Source: Odontesthes bonariensis
Taxonomy: Eukaryota; Chordata; Actinopteri; Atheriniformes; Atherinopsidae
Direction of reading: 5' to 3'
Length of the DNA: 64,000 nt
Assembly (NCBI RefSeq): GCF_027942865.1
Contig: NC_134514.1
Span: 16,849,965-16,913,964, forward strand
A program made the translations under genes and the position numbers. Below, piece after piece: positions 1 to 10,812 of the stretch; positions within the stretch are counted from its first letter, which is position 1, and every line of letters begins with the position of its first letter. The notes under the pieces are model-generated. The model was not told where the DNA came from. It saw nothing but the letters and a program-made list of their open reading frames with translations, and did not search any database.

Positions 1-3000
1 ATCTTTAAGATGTGAATTATTGTGTAATATCAGGCTTTCAAGTTTTATAACGATTACAACATTTCATACACTCCTTTCTTTGGAGCTCTTCCACACTCTG
101 TTCCCATTATCCCCATAAAGCCAATAATTTCCACAAACACATTAATTGCTCCACAATTTGATTGTTTGGAAAATAGAGATTTCGTCAGCCCCTTCCTGTT
201 TGCAACGTGACCACTTCTTGCAGGATACACAGACTTAGAATTTGTGGAAACACACAAACACAGGCACGTGTTGACGTCTGCACACACAAGCAGGGAGACA
301 GATGCAGGAGTGTAATTTAATGTTTGTAGCTGTGCAGCTTGCTCGGGTTAGCATACGTCAGCTCTGTCGTGGCCATTTGGTGGAGGCCACATACTGTACT
401 ATCAGTATTGGGAAAAGTCTTTGAGGTTTATTACTCTCTGCATTTTTTATCATTCTCATTGTCTCTCCCTGGTCCTTATCATCCAGTTAAAATGTCTGAC
501 ATTTCACACGTGCTCATGTGGACATAAATGCATTTACTATTCATTTGAGGAACTGCCATGCTGAATCAAGGATTCCAAAGGCAATTAAGGTTTCTAACTA
601 ACAAATGATGTATCTCTCATCTCTGTAAGTCTAGCGTGGGAACCCCCTGACAGCTGGCTATCTCTGTGTCAAGAAATCTTCCCTCTCATATGTCACACAT
701 GTGCGCAACATGCGTAACTTATGTACGTATATGACAAAGCACAGACATACCATGTTCTCCCAGCTGCTGGGAGTCACTTGTATTTGTCAGTGTGACCTAT
801 GTATCTTGTAGCTGGATAGAAAAGCAGAACTCCTCTCAGATTACTCTAAAAAAATCTGCCACATTTGACACTCTAACTGCCTTTCTTGTCTTCTCTCTGC
901 CGTACACACAATAATAATCTCAATTTATTCCAATCAGACCTTTGCACCGTTGCACTGGCAACCCCAACCACATTATCTGCTTGTTTGGAGAAGCTCTGAG
1001 TTCTGAGAGGCCCAGTTTCGTACGAATTCACTTAGAGTGAATCATTAACATGTATTTTAAAAGTTCTTGTTGGTCTTACACCATACTGTTTTTATTTTTT
1101 GTTGTGTCATCTAACTGCTTAGTCTCAACTTGTTAACATGTTGTGCTCATCTACTTTGATCCAGTAAAAGTAGTGATACCACCTTACAGACATGTTCTGT
1201 ACATAATAATTCCTGAGTTCAATCTCTCCCGAGCAAAAGAAATTTGGCTCAAAGTATGTAAACACCAAAACATGCCATCTCTAGGCTTTCCACAAGATTT
1301 TGTGTTAATGAGAACTTGTGAAGTTCTTCCACACCAAACTGGAACATCCATTTCCTCGTGGATACGGTTTTGTTCTGTGAGGCGTTATTACGTTGAAACA
1401 AGACAAAGGCCTTCTCCCAAACAATAAAGTTAAGTTTAGATTGTTGTCTAAAATATCCTTGTATGTGGACAGAAGTTTTCACATAGCTCCGGCCATACAG
1501 TGTATAACATCGATATATTACTGTATTTATTATTCAGAACAGCATTTTCAGAAATAATAACAAACATTGTTGTAATTTTTGTAATAACAATGTTAGAAGA
1601 TAATTTACGAAAATATATGAGTAAGGCCAAATGAATATACACGAATATACATGAAGACTTTGACCCAAAGGCTTTAACATAGAGGAAAGTTTCATTGAGG
1701 AATTCTACATTAAATTATAAACTATGAAAATCCAGTGAGTTACTAGTCACAGACAATAAATAGCTTGGCATAACTCTCTCTACCTTCCAGTTGTTGTATG
1801 AGCTAAAGTTGTTAACTTGAAATTTGCTTGAAATTAGGTATGAGGGTGTGAAGATTTCCCTATGAATAGTTGTCGTATATCACCCTTGTTTCTGGCCAGA
1901 ATGACCTCCTGTACCTTGATGAAAAAGCCTCTGACTGAATGCTGAAGGACCTAAGCTTCCTTAAGAAGTACGGTCTGCTTTCCCTGAATAGAACTCCTGG
2001 ATGGCAACAACATGTACACATTGCTCAACGGTAATGGTTACTTTCACAGTATTGCAAATTACACACGCCATGTGCACTAATGCACCTCCATACCATCACA
2101 AATGCACGCTTTTGAACCATTCGCTTAAAACTAGCCTGATATGTTGGTTAAGTAAAAGTGTGCCTCCTTTTTAACCCAAGGGATATGGCAGCCATCACTT
2201 TAAAGAAAAAAAAAATTATTTAGATTTTTCAGAACACAGGACTGTTGTATCTCAATAAACTCAGGTCCACAGAGGGCTGCAGTGGTTCCACATCGTATTT
2301 ATATTTGCTTTCTTCTTTGCATTGTAAAGTTCTAACTTTAATTTCAGCTTTACAGCAGCTTGGTTAAGAAACAATGGTTTTCACATCTTGGTATACTTTA
2401 AAGGCGTATATATGGTACGTCTTTAAAGTCTTGGTATAGTTACATGTTATTAACTTTCTTCTCAAGAAAGTCGAAAACAACTGTAAAAGATATTGGAAAC
2501 ACAATATCAGCTGTCAGACTATTCACCCAACTCCCCTTTGTTTCTTAGGGAAAATCCCTATTTTGCTGATACCCTTAAACAAACACAATTCCCTCCTTTA
2601 ACTCGGGGAAACTACAAGGAGTCATGTGATATGTTCCCTTAAGTATTGTCTTCATCATTACTTGTTTGTCTAAATAAGATGGTTTGTGTGACGAAGAACT
2701 CAAGGATGCGTCCCTGTATGTTCACACATTTGAAAGAGAAAAAATGACTTTTTTTCAAGGCCAACAGAGAATTCAGACATTTGTGTTTATTTTTGAATGC
2801 AACTGACAAAAGTCTGAAAGATTTCCTTCCCACCTTATCTTTGCATCAATTAATCAACAGCTCATGTCTTTTGCGGACATGCTTATAGACATGCACACAC
2901 ACACATACACACATTCCTGTGCTGAGATGAATAGCAGCCATTGATGCGTCTCCCTTTGAGGCTGTCTGGCAGAGTGAGTGTTGTGCTGAGCAGGTAAGTG

Positions 3001-5226
3001 GTGGTGGGTAAACCGATCTACCTCTGGGCTCCCCTGCACCCCACCTCCTAGCCCAACCGCAAACACATATATGCGCTCACCCCTGCTATTGTTCACCTCC
3101 TCCATGTTTTCCCTCATATTCCAGCTTCCTGGGCCCCAGCGCTACCTGCCGTCACATTCCTTCCCTATCCCTGTCAAACCTTTTTGTGTTCACACTCTTT
3201 GTTGCTTTGCTTCCTCTGTCACTCTGTCTTTATTACCTTGTTTATCTGTTCCTCTTTTCTCGTGTTCCCTGTGTGTTATCTGTTATTCCCCGTGCATGGC
3301 TGACCTGCGTCAGTCCTACAAACAAAACATGACACATGGTCAGTACAAGGAGATAGTAGCTGCGTGATGGCCCTGAGTAAATAGGATGAGGGTAGTGCAT
3401 CATCAGGAGTAAACAATACTTGCCCTCTAAACTTTATAACTCACCCATCTCATATGTTGTAAGTTATACATCTTTACTTTAAAAAAAAAAACAATAAATA
3501 AAAACTGAACTGTATTTTGTTTTGGGCACTATTCATGAAAATTTGTCACTTTGAGCCATTTATAAGGTTATTCAGTCCATTTTCTCATTATCTCAGAGTA
3601 ACTTCAACATCAGATAATGCTGCATTCGTTGTACCTGGGAAGTTGAAACCTCTTGCTTTTTGCTTTGCTATTAACATAAAATATAATCATTCGATATATG
3701 GGTCACTTCAGTGAGAAGATCATTTAACTAGTAATGCTCTACCAGTACTTTGTTTAATGTTTTATATCCTGATAAGGAAATCTGACCTTTTTTTTTTTTA
3801 GCAGTTAGAAATTCAGATTTATTTTTACATTGAATGCACCATCAGTTGAGCTGCACGCTCCATACACGAATAAAGACTGATGAAATACGGTATATGGCAT
3901 ACCAGTAACATAAATTGATGTGAGATACCAAAAACAATAAAACACGCAGGAGTGAATTAACAGAGAAGTTCAGAGTTTGTGGAGCCATTTTGTGATAGAA
4001 GAATTATTAGGAATTATGAGCTCTCAGTGGTGTTTTTAACAGACCAGTGAACCTGAATACGTGCTCCGTGGATTATTGAGTACTACTGATTTAAAAAAGA
4101 GGCAGCCCATAAGGAAAAGACAGGTAGAGTGGTGTCGAGTGGGTCACTCCACATTCTAAAGTGATCCGCTTGCAAATAGGTGTAAATCAATGGTTTACGT
4201 CCTTATTTATTATGGGAAAGAAAAATGATAACATCTTCATAGTGTGTCAGAGTGGGAGGTTGGCAACAGTCACAGGATGTAGACCTGAGTTCAAAAGAGT
4301 CTAGGGACTTTTTTTTTGCATCTTTATGCATTTTCATGTCCTTGTTTTCTGTTTTCTTTTAACTCTGGTTGGATTTAGGAACTGAACTAGTTGTTTAGGC
4401 TTAAGAAAGTATTGTGACATAATACACCACCTGACAACTTTAATCCTGAGACTTGATGCAGGAGTACTCAGTTTCACTGGATTCACCTAAATTTATTTAG
4501 AACGTCCAAACAAACAAGCAGCATGTGACAATGTTAGAGGGGAAACAGGCTGGGTTTTCTGATTAATCATTGAACACTGTCAACTCGGATATATTTGATA
4601 GATTGAATCGAGTTCGTAATAACTCGATGCAACCATTTGTGGAACAAAATGATAAGATGCTGCTTTCCAAGTGGTTTTTGTTTGTCTATATTTGTGGAGA
4701 TAAAGAAATGATGTTGCCTTTTTTACTGCCAGTAATTGCAAAGGGAAAATAATTGGTAAAAATGTGTCACACAATCATTCGGTTTGTGATGTAGAGATTT
4801 ACAGCCCAGGGACAAAATCTGTTTAACTTTACTGTATTAACTGCACTCTCTTCTGCACTAATGTTATCGCTTCACTCTTGAGCAGCAGCTGTAAGTGACT
4901 TCAGTGTTTATCTTCAACTTGAGTCACAAAGCAGAAAAATCATACAAATCGAGTTAGGCTAAGGTGTGGTAAAAGTGATAAAAACCCAAGAATGAGCATT
5001 TTCCCAGATGTCAGTATTTAGTGTTTCTTTGCCTGTCCCCTGGTCATTTACTGAAGGACTTAAAGACCCTAGCATCCATTCACAAAATTTAAAGCCTCTT
5101 TCACTCCACCTTCACTGTTTTTCACCCATCCTCCGCTCAACTAGACCCCTCCACCACCAGCAAGTATGTGTCTCTGATCTTCTTCCCCTTCCCTGACCTG
5201 CGATAATGCTGTCCCCTGAAGTCTTA
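1..5226. other. Gene-poor stretch, no supported gene
   Basis: I find no recognisable coding exon, RNA gene or complete mobile element here. The sequence is AT-rich, with short poly-A/T runs (for example near 2203, 3481 and 3788) and a small CA-rich microsatellite near 2893-2912. Open frames are short and resemble no family I know. A good donor-like string (GAGCAG followed by GTAAGT) lies near 2992 on the plus strand, but I see no matching acceptor with a coding frame, so I do not call an exon. Confidence 0.6.
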
Positions 5227-5607
5227 GGCTGCGGCTACACGGAAACGTTTTTCACTGTAAACGATACTTTTTCTTATCGTTTCACTGTCGCGGCCACACG
5301 GAGCCGGCGTTCCCACTACCCCAAAACGATAGTTTTTGAAAACGGGTTCCAGAGTGGGAAAGTTTGAAAACGGCCTCGTTTCGTTTCCATTGTTACAGCT
5401 AAAACGTTTTTGCGTCAGTCACACGTTGACGCTGGGAGCCAATTTTAACACCTCTCTATTGTCTCACAGCGTGGCGTGACACAGTGGCGTGTGTACTGTA
5501 TCGTTTCATCGTTGTCGTCTGGACAGCAGCGCGTTTCCGTGTGGTCGCAAGAATTTTCGAACCCGTTTTCAAAAAAAACCTCGTTTCGTTTTCGTGTAGC
5601 CGTAGCC
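5227..5607. mobile_element. MITE with about 22-bp TIRs and TTA target duplication (PIF/Harbinger-like)
   Basis: The left end begins GGCTGCGGCTACACGGAAAC and the right end, read in reverse complement, begins GGCTACGGCTACACGAAAAC, so the ends are inverted repeats with only a few mismatches. TTA lies directly outside both ends (5224-5226 and 5608-5610). A 3-bp TTA/TAA duplication is characteristic of PIF/Harbinger elements. The 381-bp body has many CGTTT/AAACG blocks and no coding capacity, so it is a non-autonomous element. The boundaries are seen directly; the superfamily is inferred from the target-site size. Confidence 0.75.
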
Positions 5608-5610
5608 TTA

Positions 5611-6749
5611 GCCACACACCCCTCAGCCTCCCATCCCCAGGGGCCCCTGAGAGCCTGACTGGGTGGTCCCCCCTCTACCAATCCAACCTCCAACTCCCCC
5701 ACCCCCCTACCCCCCGTTTGAGGGTCAGAAGTCAGAGGTGAGCCCCAACTGTGTGGGAAACGTGCTGCACTGTGTACTGGGCCAGGCAGTGAAGAGAGGA
5801 AGGAGTTCAAGCTACCCCGTTTCCTCCCTGGACCCTGCTATAGCTTGTTAATGGGGTCAGTGGGACAGAGAAACACTGGCATGGTGCTGGTGTCGGTTAC
5901 AGTTTTGATTTATTGGACCAATTTCTTCCCATACGTGAGATTGTTTGGATTGGGAGGCAGGCAGAGCAGACTGGTTTAGGCTGAGGAGATCAGGAAAGAC
6001 GCCGTAGAGGATGATGGGGGACGGGCTTGTTCATGTGCTTATATGTATAAATGTGTCTGATGTGTATATATGTGTGTGGCAACTTAGATCCCTTGCTGAG
6101 TGTGCGTTAACTTGAAGCATTTATTAGGGACTGTCTAGCCAGTGCAATGTCAAAGGAGCTTAAAGTGATTTATTTGTGGGTCTGGTAGAAGCTGGTTATT
6201 TTACTGGCAAATTGCTGTGTATTTTGAAGACGATGGCCTTGATTCTGTCCAGTAGAGGATAACAAGTATGGCTTGCAGGCAACAGTCTTTGAATAAACTT
6301 TAAAAGGATAGTGTTTCATTAAGCAACGTGAAATATTACGATGGGTTCATTTTCTGGACTTGAAAGGAAAATTATTAAACGGAAAAATTCTGTAAACACA
6401 CCAGCAGCAAATTAGATTAATCTCACAGAAATGCATAAAATGAGCTCAACTTTTGGCCATCCCATTACACAGTAGTGGGTTGTTGTCTTAGAAATCCATG
6501 CTGGTGTCAGTGCAAGCAACAAGGTTGTCCTCCAGTGACTGAAGCAGGTAAAGCATTTGTGTTCCTGTCAGAGTGATCCACCAGAGCAGCCTGCTTAGTT
6601 GACCCTGCTCTAACACTGGGACACATCTGCCTCTTTGAAAGGGTCCAAAGGATTTCTTTTTCAAAGGAGGGCTGAAATGGGTTTGAACTGTGTTATGGAA
6701 TTTTTGTCTTAACTCCCTATTAAGATTTTGCTTACCTTCCTATTACATC
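5611..6749. other. Non-coding stretch, nothing identified
   Basis: Between the MITE and the LTR I see no coding exon, structured RNA or repeat boundary. Open frames on both strands are short. A TG/TA-rich patch lies near 6046-6078. Confidence 0.5.
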
Positions 6750-7148
6750 TGATGAGAAGTGAAATATAGAGACTTTCAATGTTTGTGCCGGCCGGCCACG
6801 TGTTTATTTTCTTCTGCAAAAGAGGTCAATCCTCACCAGTCAGCGTTCGTGGTGAGAAGAGACCCAGAACAAAGGAAATCAGAAGCATTTATACAGAAAG
6901 AGGAGGGTTTGGTTCTTTCAGGTGACACCTGAAAGAACACACCGTGTGTATTCTCCAACTGTCTCCTTGCCACACCCCCTGGGGGAAAGTCTCGCACTTT
7001 GGGGAGATGCAGAATCCGGAAACAATGGTCATTTGAATGATTATTGTCAATGTGTTAATCAACAGACACATGGTCTGCAGACATTGGGTCTACAACAAGG
7101 TGTCTTTTAAGAGACAAAAGGTTAGCAGACATCGAATTTACCATAACA
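6750..7148 (-). mobile_element. Retroviral-type LTR (3' LTR of a minus-strand element)
   Basis: Read on the minus strand, this 399-bp block starts with TG (7148-7147) and ends with CA (6751-6750), as LTRs do. It contains a TATA box (TATAAATG, 6893-6886) followed about 80 bp later by a polyadenylation signal (AATAAA, 6808-6803), which is the expected U3-R-U5 order. A polypurine tract abuts its 5' edge. An envelope-like remnant lies upstream in the same orientation, so this should be the 3' LTR. I found no second LTR copy in the window, so the provirus has lost its 5' half or was rearranged. Boundaries are inferred from the terminal TG/CA and the purine tract. Confidence 0.72.
6912..6938. promoter_or_regulatory. 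Perfect 27-nt palindrome in the LTR U3
   Basis: GTTCTTTCAGGTG, a single central A, then CACCTGAAAGAAC make perfect 13-bp arms. The palindrome lies 19 bp upstream of the LTR TATA box on the minus strand. Each arm carries an E-box-like CAGGTG/CACCTG. Its place directly upstream of TATA suggests a transcription-factor site or a cruciform-forming element; the bound factor is unknown. Confidence 0.6.
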
Positions 7149-7160
7149 CTTGTCCCTTTT
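7149..7160 (-). other. Polypurine tract next to the 3' LTR
   Basis: On the minus strand AAAAGGGACAAG runs straight into the LTR's TG. A purine-rich tract here is the usual primer for plus-strand DNA synthesis in LTR retroelements. One C interrupts it. Confidence 0.55.
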
Positions 7161-7161
7161 G

Positions 7162-7540
7162 ATTATTAATTAATCACTAATAGGAGAAAACCATAAAAAA
7201 TAAAAAAAATGAAATAATGTAAAACTAAAGGAAAACAATATTGAAATAGAATTTTAAAAAGATAAAAATTAGAAATCAACCACTTTCTTTCAATTGAGTA
7301 GACCTAATCACTAACAGAAAACAAAACAACCTTAAAGAAAAATAAAAAGGAATTAAAAAAAAATGAAAGGGAACAAAATTAAAAATAGTCATAACTATTA
7401 TCACTAATTCACACAGATTGAAAAATATATCATCCTGGTGGTTGTCTACAAGAGAGAAAATAATGGGAATATAAAAACAAACAAACAAAACCAAACCAAA
7501 GCAAAACAAAGAAAATAAAAATAAACATTTACAAAATGTT
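7162..7540. repeat. A-rich low-complexity tract (T-rich on the element strand)
   Basis: About 380 bp consists largely of A runs broken by single other bases (AAAAT, AAACAAAC, AACCAAACC and similar). It lies between the envelope-like remnant and the polypurine tract of the minus-strand retroelement. The open frame across it is a by-product of base composition. It could be an expanded 3' untranslated part of the element or a later insertion. Confidence 0.6.
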
Positions 7541-7559
7541 ATCATCACAGTCTGATTTG

Positions 7560-8000
7560 GTGTCAGGAATGTGAATAGAGGTTGAATTTTGGTCGGCCTT
7601 ATTGGCATACACATACGTGGAGGAGTAAATCATCTTTGTTATGAGCACATCAAACAGCCATTTTAACACGCATGGAATTAAGATGCAGAGCAAAAAGAAA
7701 ATTATTATTAAAAACCGTGATGGCCATCCTTGGCTCTAAGATTTTAGCCTAGAAAGTCATTCACTGCTGGTGGGGGTTGAATGGCATCTTGCATATGTTT
7801 GATGATGCTGGTAATGTTCTCATATTCATCAGAATGGTTGTCTTCAGTTCCAGAGGTCCGCTTGACCGTCTTAAAATCTACCAGCATGTTAAATTGGGAG
7901 CCATGTGGGTCGAGTGACCCATTGACTATAACTGAGTTGTTTGTACATATCCGAGCTTGGATATTTAATTCCACACCAATGCGTGCCATGGTGTAGTTTG
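7560..8000 (-). pseudogene. Broken retroviral envelope-like remnant
   Basis: On the minus strand an 81-codon open frame (7989-7744) carries four N-glycosylation sequons (NNS, NGS, NHS, NIT), unusually dense for so short a frame. Just downstream, in a different frame (roughly 7720-7640), lies a strongly hydrophobic stretch followed by basic residues, like a membrane anchor and cytoplasmic tail. The order of glycosylated ectodomain, anchor, purine tract and LTR matches the 3' end of a retrovirus-like element. The frame is broken by a stop at the end of the first part and at least one frame change, so the copy is defective. Family assignment is not possible from what remains, and I have not reconstructed it. 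Confidence 0.42.
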
Positions 8001-8011
8001 TTGAAACACGT

Positions 8012-8470
8012 CTAGTTGGCGTTTATTGAGTTGATTCCTTGCGTCGTCCTCTCTGGCGTATGTGCGTCCTTGCACCGTTCGTTCCTGATGTCATCCATCT
8101 TCCTTGGTGTCTGTGCGTCCTTGCACCATTTGTCCTCGTGTTGTTCATCCTCGGCGTGTGTTCCTCCTTGTCGTTCGTCCTTGTGTCGTCTGCTCCTCCT
8201 CGCGTTGTCTGCTCCTCCTCTGTCGTCCCGGTTGGCAGCTTGGCTCCTCCGTTGGCTCGGGGATCTTCCTTCAGTGGTTGGCGTGGACCCGCGTCGTTCT
8301 CTGTCATCTTCACAGCGGTATGCGTCATCAGAAGGCCCTGGAATGGATCTCGTTACCATTTGGAATGCTGGTGCTTCCTTCTCAGGCCCTCCACCCCCAC
8401 TCAGTTGTCAGGCTGGATATCATGGCGTGAAGTGGAAGCTGGTGGTGATTTTACCTGCTGACACAGAGAG
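8012..8470. repeat. GC-richer CGTCCT/CTCCTC low-complexity block
   Basis: Short degenerate units recur, including two copies of GTGCGTCCTTGCACC (near 8064 and 8124) and many CTCCTC/CGTCCT steps. Because of this, several frames on both strands stay open; the minus-strand frames read as Arg/Asp/Glu-rich and the plus-strand ones as Ser/Cys/Leu-rich. None resembles a known protein. It directly follows the retroelement remnant and may be internal element sequence or a local minisatellite. Confidence 0.45.
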
Positions 8471-8479
8471 ACAGAATAA

Positions 8480-10375
8480 GTTTTGCGATATTGTAACATA
8501 TTTTCCTTGTGTGAGTGGAATGGAGTGGCCTGGTTACAAACTCCGTGTGTAAAAGAATTGCAAAAGGTCTCATGTGTATGTTAAATGTTTTCCTTATTCT
8601 AATATGCATAAGGACAATAGGCTTTTGTCCATGGCAGTCCTGTTTCCTCACAACACTACGCTAATTTGATTTTAGAGTGTCATTTTCTGGCAGGGTGTTA
8701 TAAACAATGTTGTTTGAGGTTAATAGCAAGAAATGTATTAATTTGGGTTATTGCAGAATTGACAAAGTGAGCTGGGAATAATCTCTGTTAGCAGAGCCTC
8801 TTTAGGTATTTTGCTGGGAATACTTCAATTCAGTTCGACCACACCTCGATCTATTACTAAGCAATTATTCAGGTGTTCAAATGGTCTGTCTGTGGTGGGT
8901 GAGTGGGTGTGATCGTTTTGTTTACCTGTTATGCGTTGCACAAACCATTCATGATTGATGAAACTTGAAGAAAATCTGAAAATAAACACATCGATCCAAG
9001 TAAAAAAAAATTTGGAGGGGCTCACCAACCAAGCTTTTATTTCACTACATCGCTGTAGGTATACGTCCTAATATCAAGCTTCCGAAGCATCTATTTTAAG
9101 CAGATGTTTTTATGGGGATAGGTGGGAAAAAGCGGGTTTGTTTTGTTAGTAATAGTGTGTTAGGAATGTGAACATTAACAGCGTACTGATGTTATGCTGA
9201 CAAACAACAATGGGCAGGTTTTTGTCAACACTTCGGCTATAAAAACGCGATCTGTTGCTGTTGTAAATCTAGGCACACTGGGTTTTTATTTTATGCGAGT
9301 GCATTTCAGCCCTGCAGCAATAAGTGAAACACCAGAACAAGTGTGTGTGTGTGCCCGCGCGTGTGCAAACTTTGTCAACAACTCCCACGTACAGGTGAAC
9401 CTATAAACATACTTCATGCCTGGAAATAAGATTTTTTTTTCATTTTTACGTGTTGATCTGTTTTGGGTTTAGTTCCGCCCATACGTGTGAAAACCGAACA
9501 GTTATGGGAGAGAAGTCCCACTGCTTTTCTGCAGGTTATTTCGGGGCAGCGTTGCCCTTCAAGAAAGCTATTCGTGTACAACAGTGGTTGTCAAAGTCAG
9601 GACCACAATGAAGGCCGTGAGTCACTGAGCGGTGGGTGTGGAGATGATCTTCAGAAATCAAATAAAACTGAAAACGATTGGCATATTTTTTCTATAGTTG
9701 TTACAAGAAATGAAAGCAGGCGTAATAAATGGACAAAATAGTCAAATGGTTGTTCTAGCTGTTTCTGTTGTCATCATGCACTTGTTTTAATCGGCTTATA
9801 AGCAATATTTGAATAATTCAGTCAGCCATACTGGGGGTCCCAAATAACTGGCATTGTTACGTTGTCTGTCAAAAGCTTAAAAGTTTAGAAAAACCCCGAT
9901 TTAGGTAAAGAACTGTGCTGGAAAAAACATCTGTGTAATGTGTCAAAAGGGCAGAAAAGGCTATATTTTTGGTGATATATTGTTGAAAATGTCATTTTTC
10001 TATGAAAGTCTACAAATTATTCAAGCTACCAGTAAGGTAGAAGAGATGTCTATTGAGAGCAGAGTTTAATGTAGTTTTACAGAAATTAGTCTTCTGAAGT
10101 GAATTTATGCAGCTTTAAGCACATTTTGATTTACAATGTCTTAAAGAGAGGCTTTAGTTATGAGATTACAGTTATGATAAGTGGGAAAAAAAAGAATAAA
10201 TTCTTTCGGGGCAAGAATGATAAGAATCAATACTTTAAAAAAAAAAAATTAAATGCCACTTCATAGTAAAGATACTAAAATTTGTTGAAATAATGGCGTA
10301 AAAATCACTAATTAACTAGTTTTTGCCAGTTCCCAGGAGAAATTAATCTGGGTGTAAACCACTATCTCTGGTATA
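8480..10375. other. Non-coding stretch, nothing identified
   Basis: AT-rich sequence with short open frames only. A small GT-rich run is present near 9342-9364. No repeat ends or exon-like signals were found. Confidence 0.5.
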
Positions 10376-10752
10376 GATATTGCCACATGTATATCATGTA
10401 TACCATGTTGAAAGACTTAAATGGCCTTGCCCCAAAATACATCTCAGACCTTTTGACCAGGTATGTTCCCACCCACCCATTGAGATCTGCAGATACTGTC
10501 CTGCTAACTATTCCCAAATCAAAGAAAGATTGGGCCTTTTCCATTTGAGGCCCCCCATCTCATGAAACACTTTGCCCACTGAAATCAAGCACACCGAGTC
10601 TTGTAGCTACCAATTCTTTCCTTAAAACTTTCCTCTTTGAGAGAGTCTTTGGCAATGTCCGATCATTTCATCATACAATTGTATTACTGTGTTTTTATGA
10701 ACATCTATCCAATTATGCACTTAGTAACATTATCAAGAAAAGTGCTACACAG
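10376..10752 (+). mobile_element. 3' fragment of a LINE (ORF2 C-terminus plus 3' tail)
   Basis: From about 10404 the plus strand encodes a stretch containing NGLAPKYISDLL, a Y-P-H-PLRS-D block, LLTIPKSK and AFS, followed after a stop and frame shifts by sequence resembling the usual N-LP-EIK...LKTFLFE ending. These are the hallmarks of the C-terminal tail of ORF2 in L2/CR1-like non-LTR retrotransposons, very common in teleosts. The copy is 5'-truncated and inactivated by an in-frame TGA near 10545 and indels. The end near AAAGTGCTACA resembles L2-type 3' tails. The clade is inferred. Confidence 0.75.
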
Positions 10753-10804
10753 TCATGACTTCATTGATATCATTGTTAATTGTTATTGTGGTGCTTAATA
10801 TATC

Positions 10805-10812
10805 CTCCAAAG
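10805..10812. repeat. Left 8-bp target-site duplication of the hAT element
   Basis: CTCCAAAG here is repeated exactly at 11857-11864, on the other side of the element. Confidence 0.9.

Noticed and set aside
8016..8552. 178-codon plus-strand frame
   Set aside because: Opened by low-complexity CGTCCT/CTCCTC repeats; several other frames are equally open.
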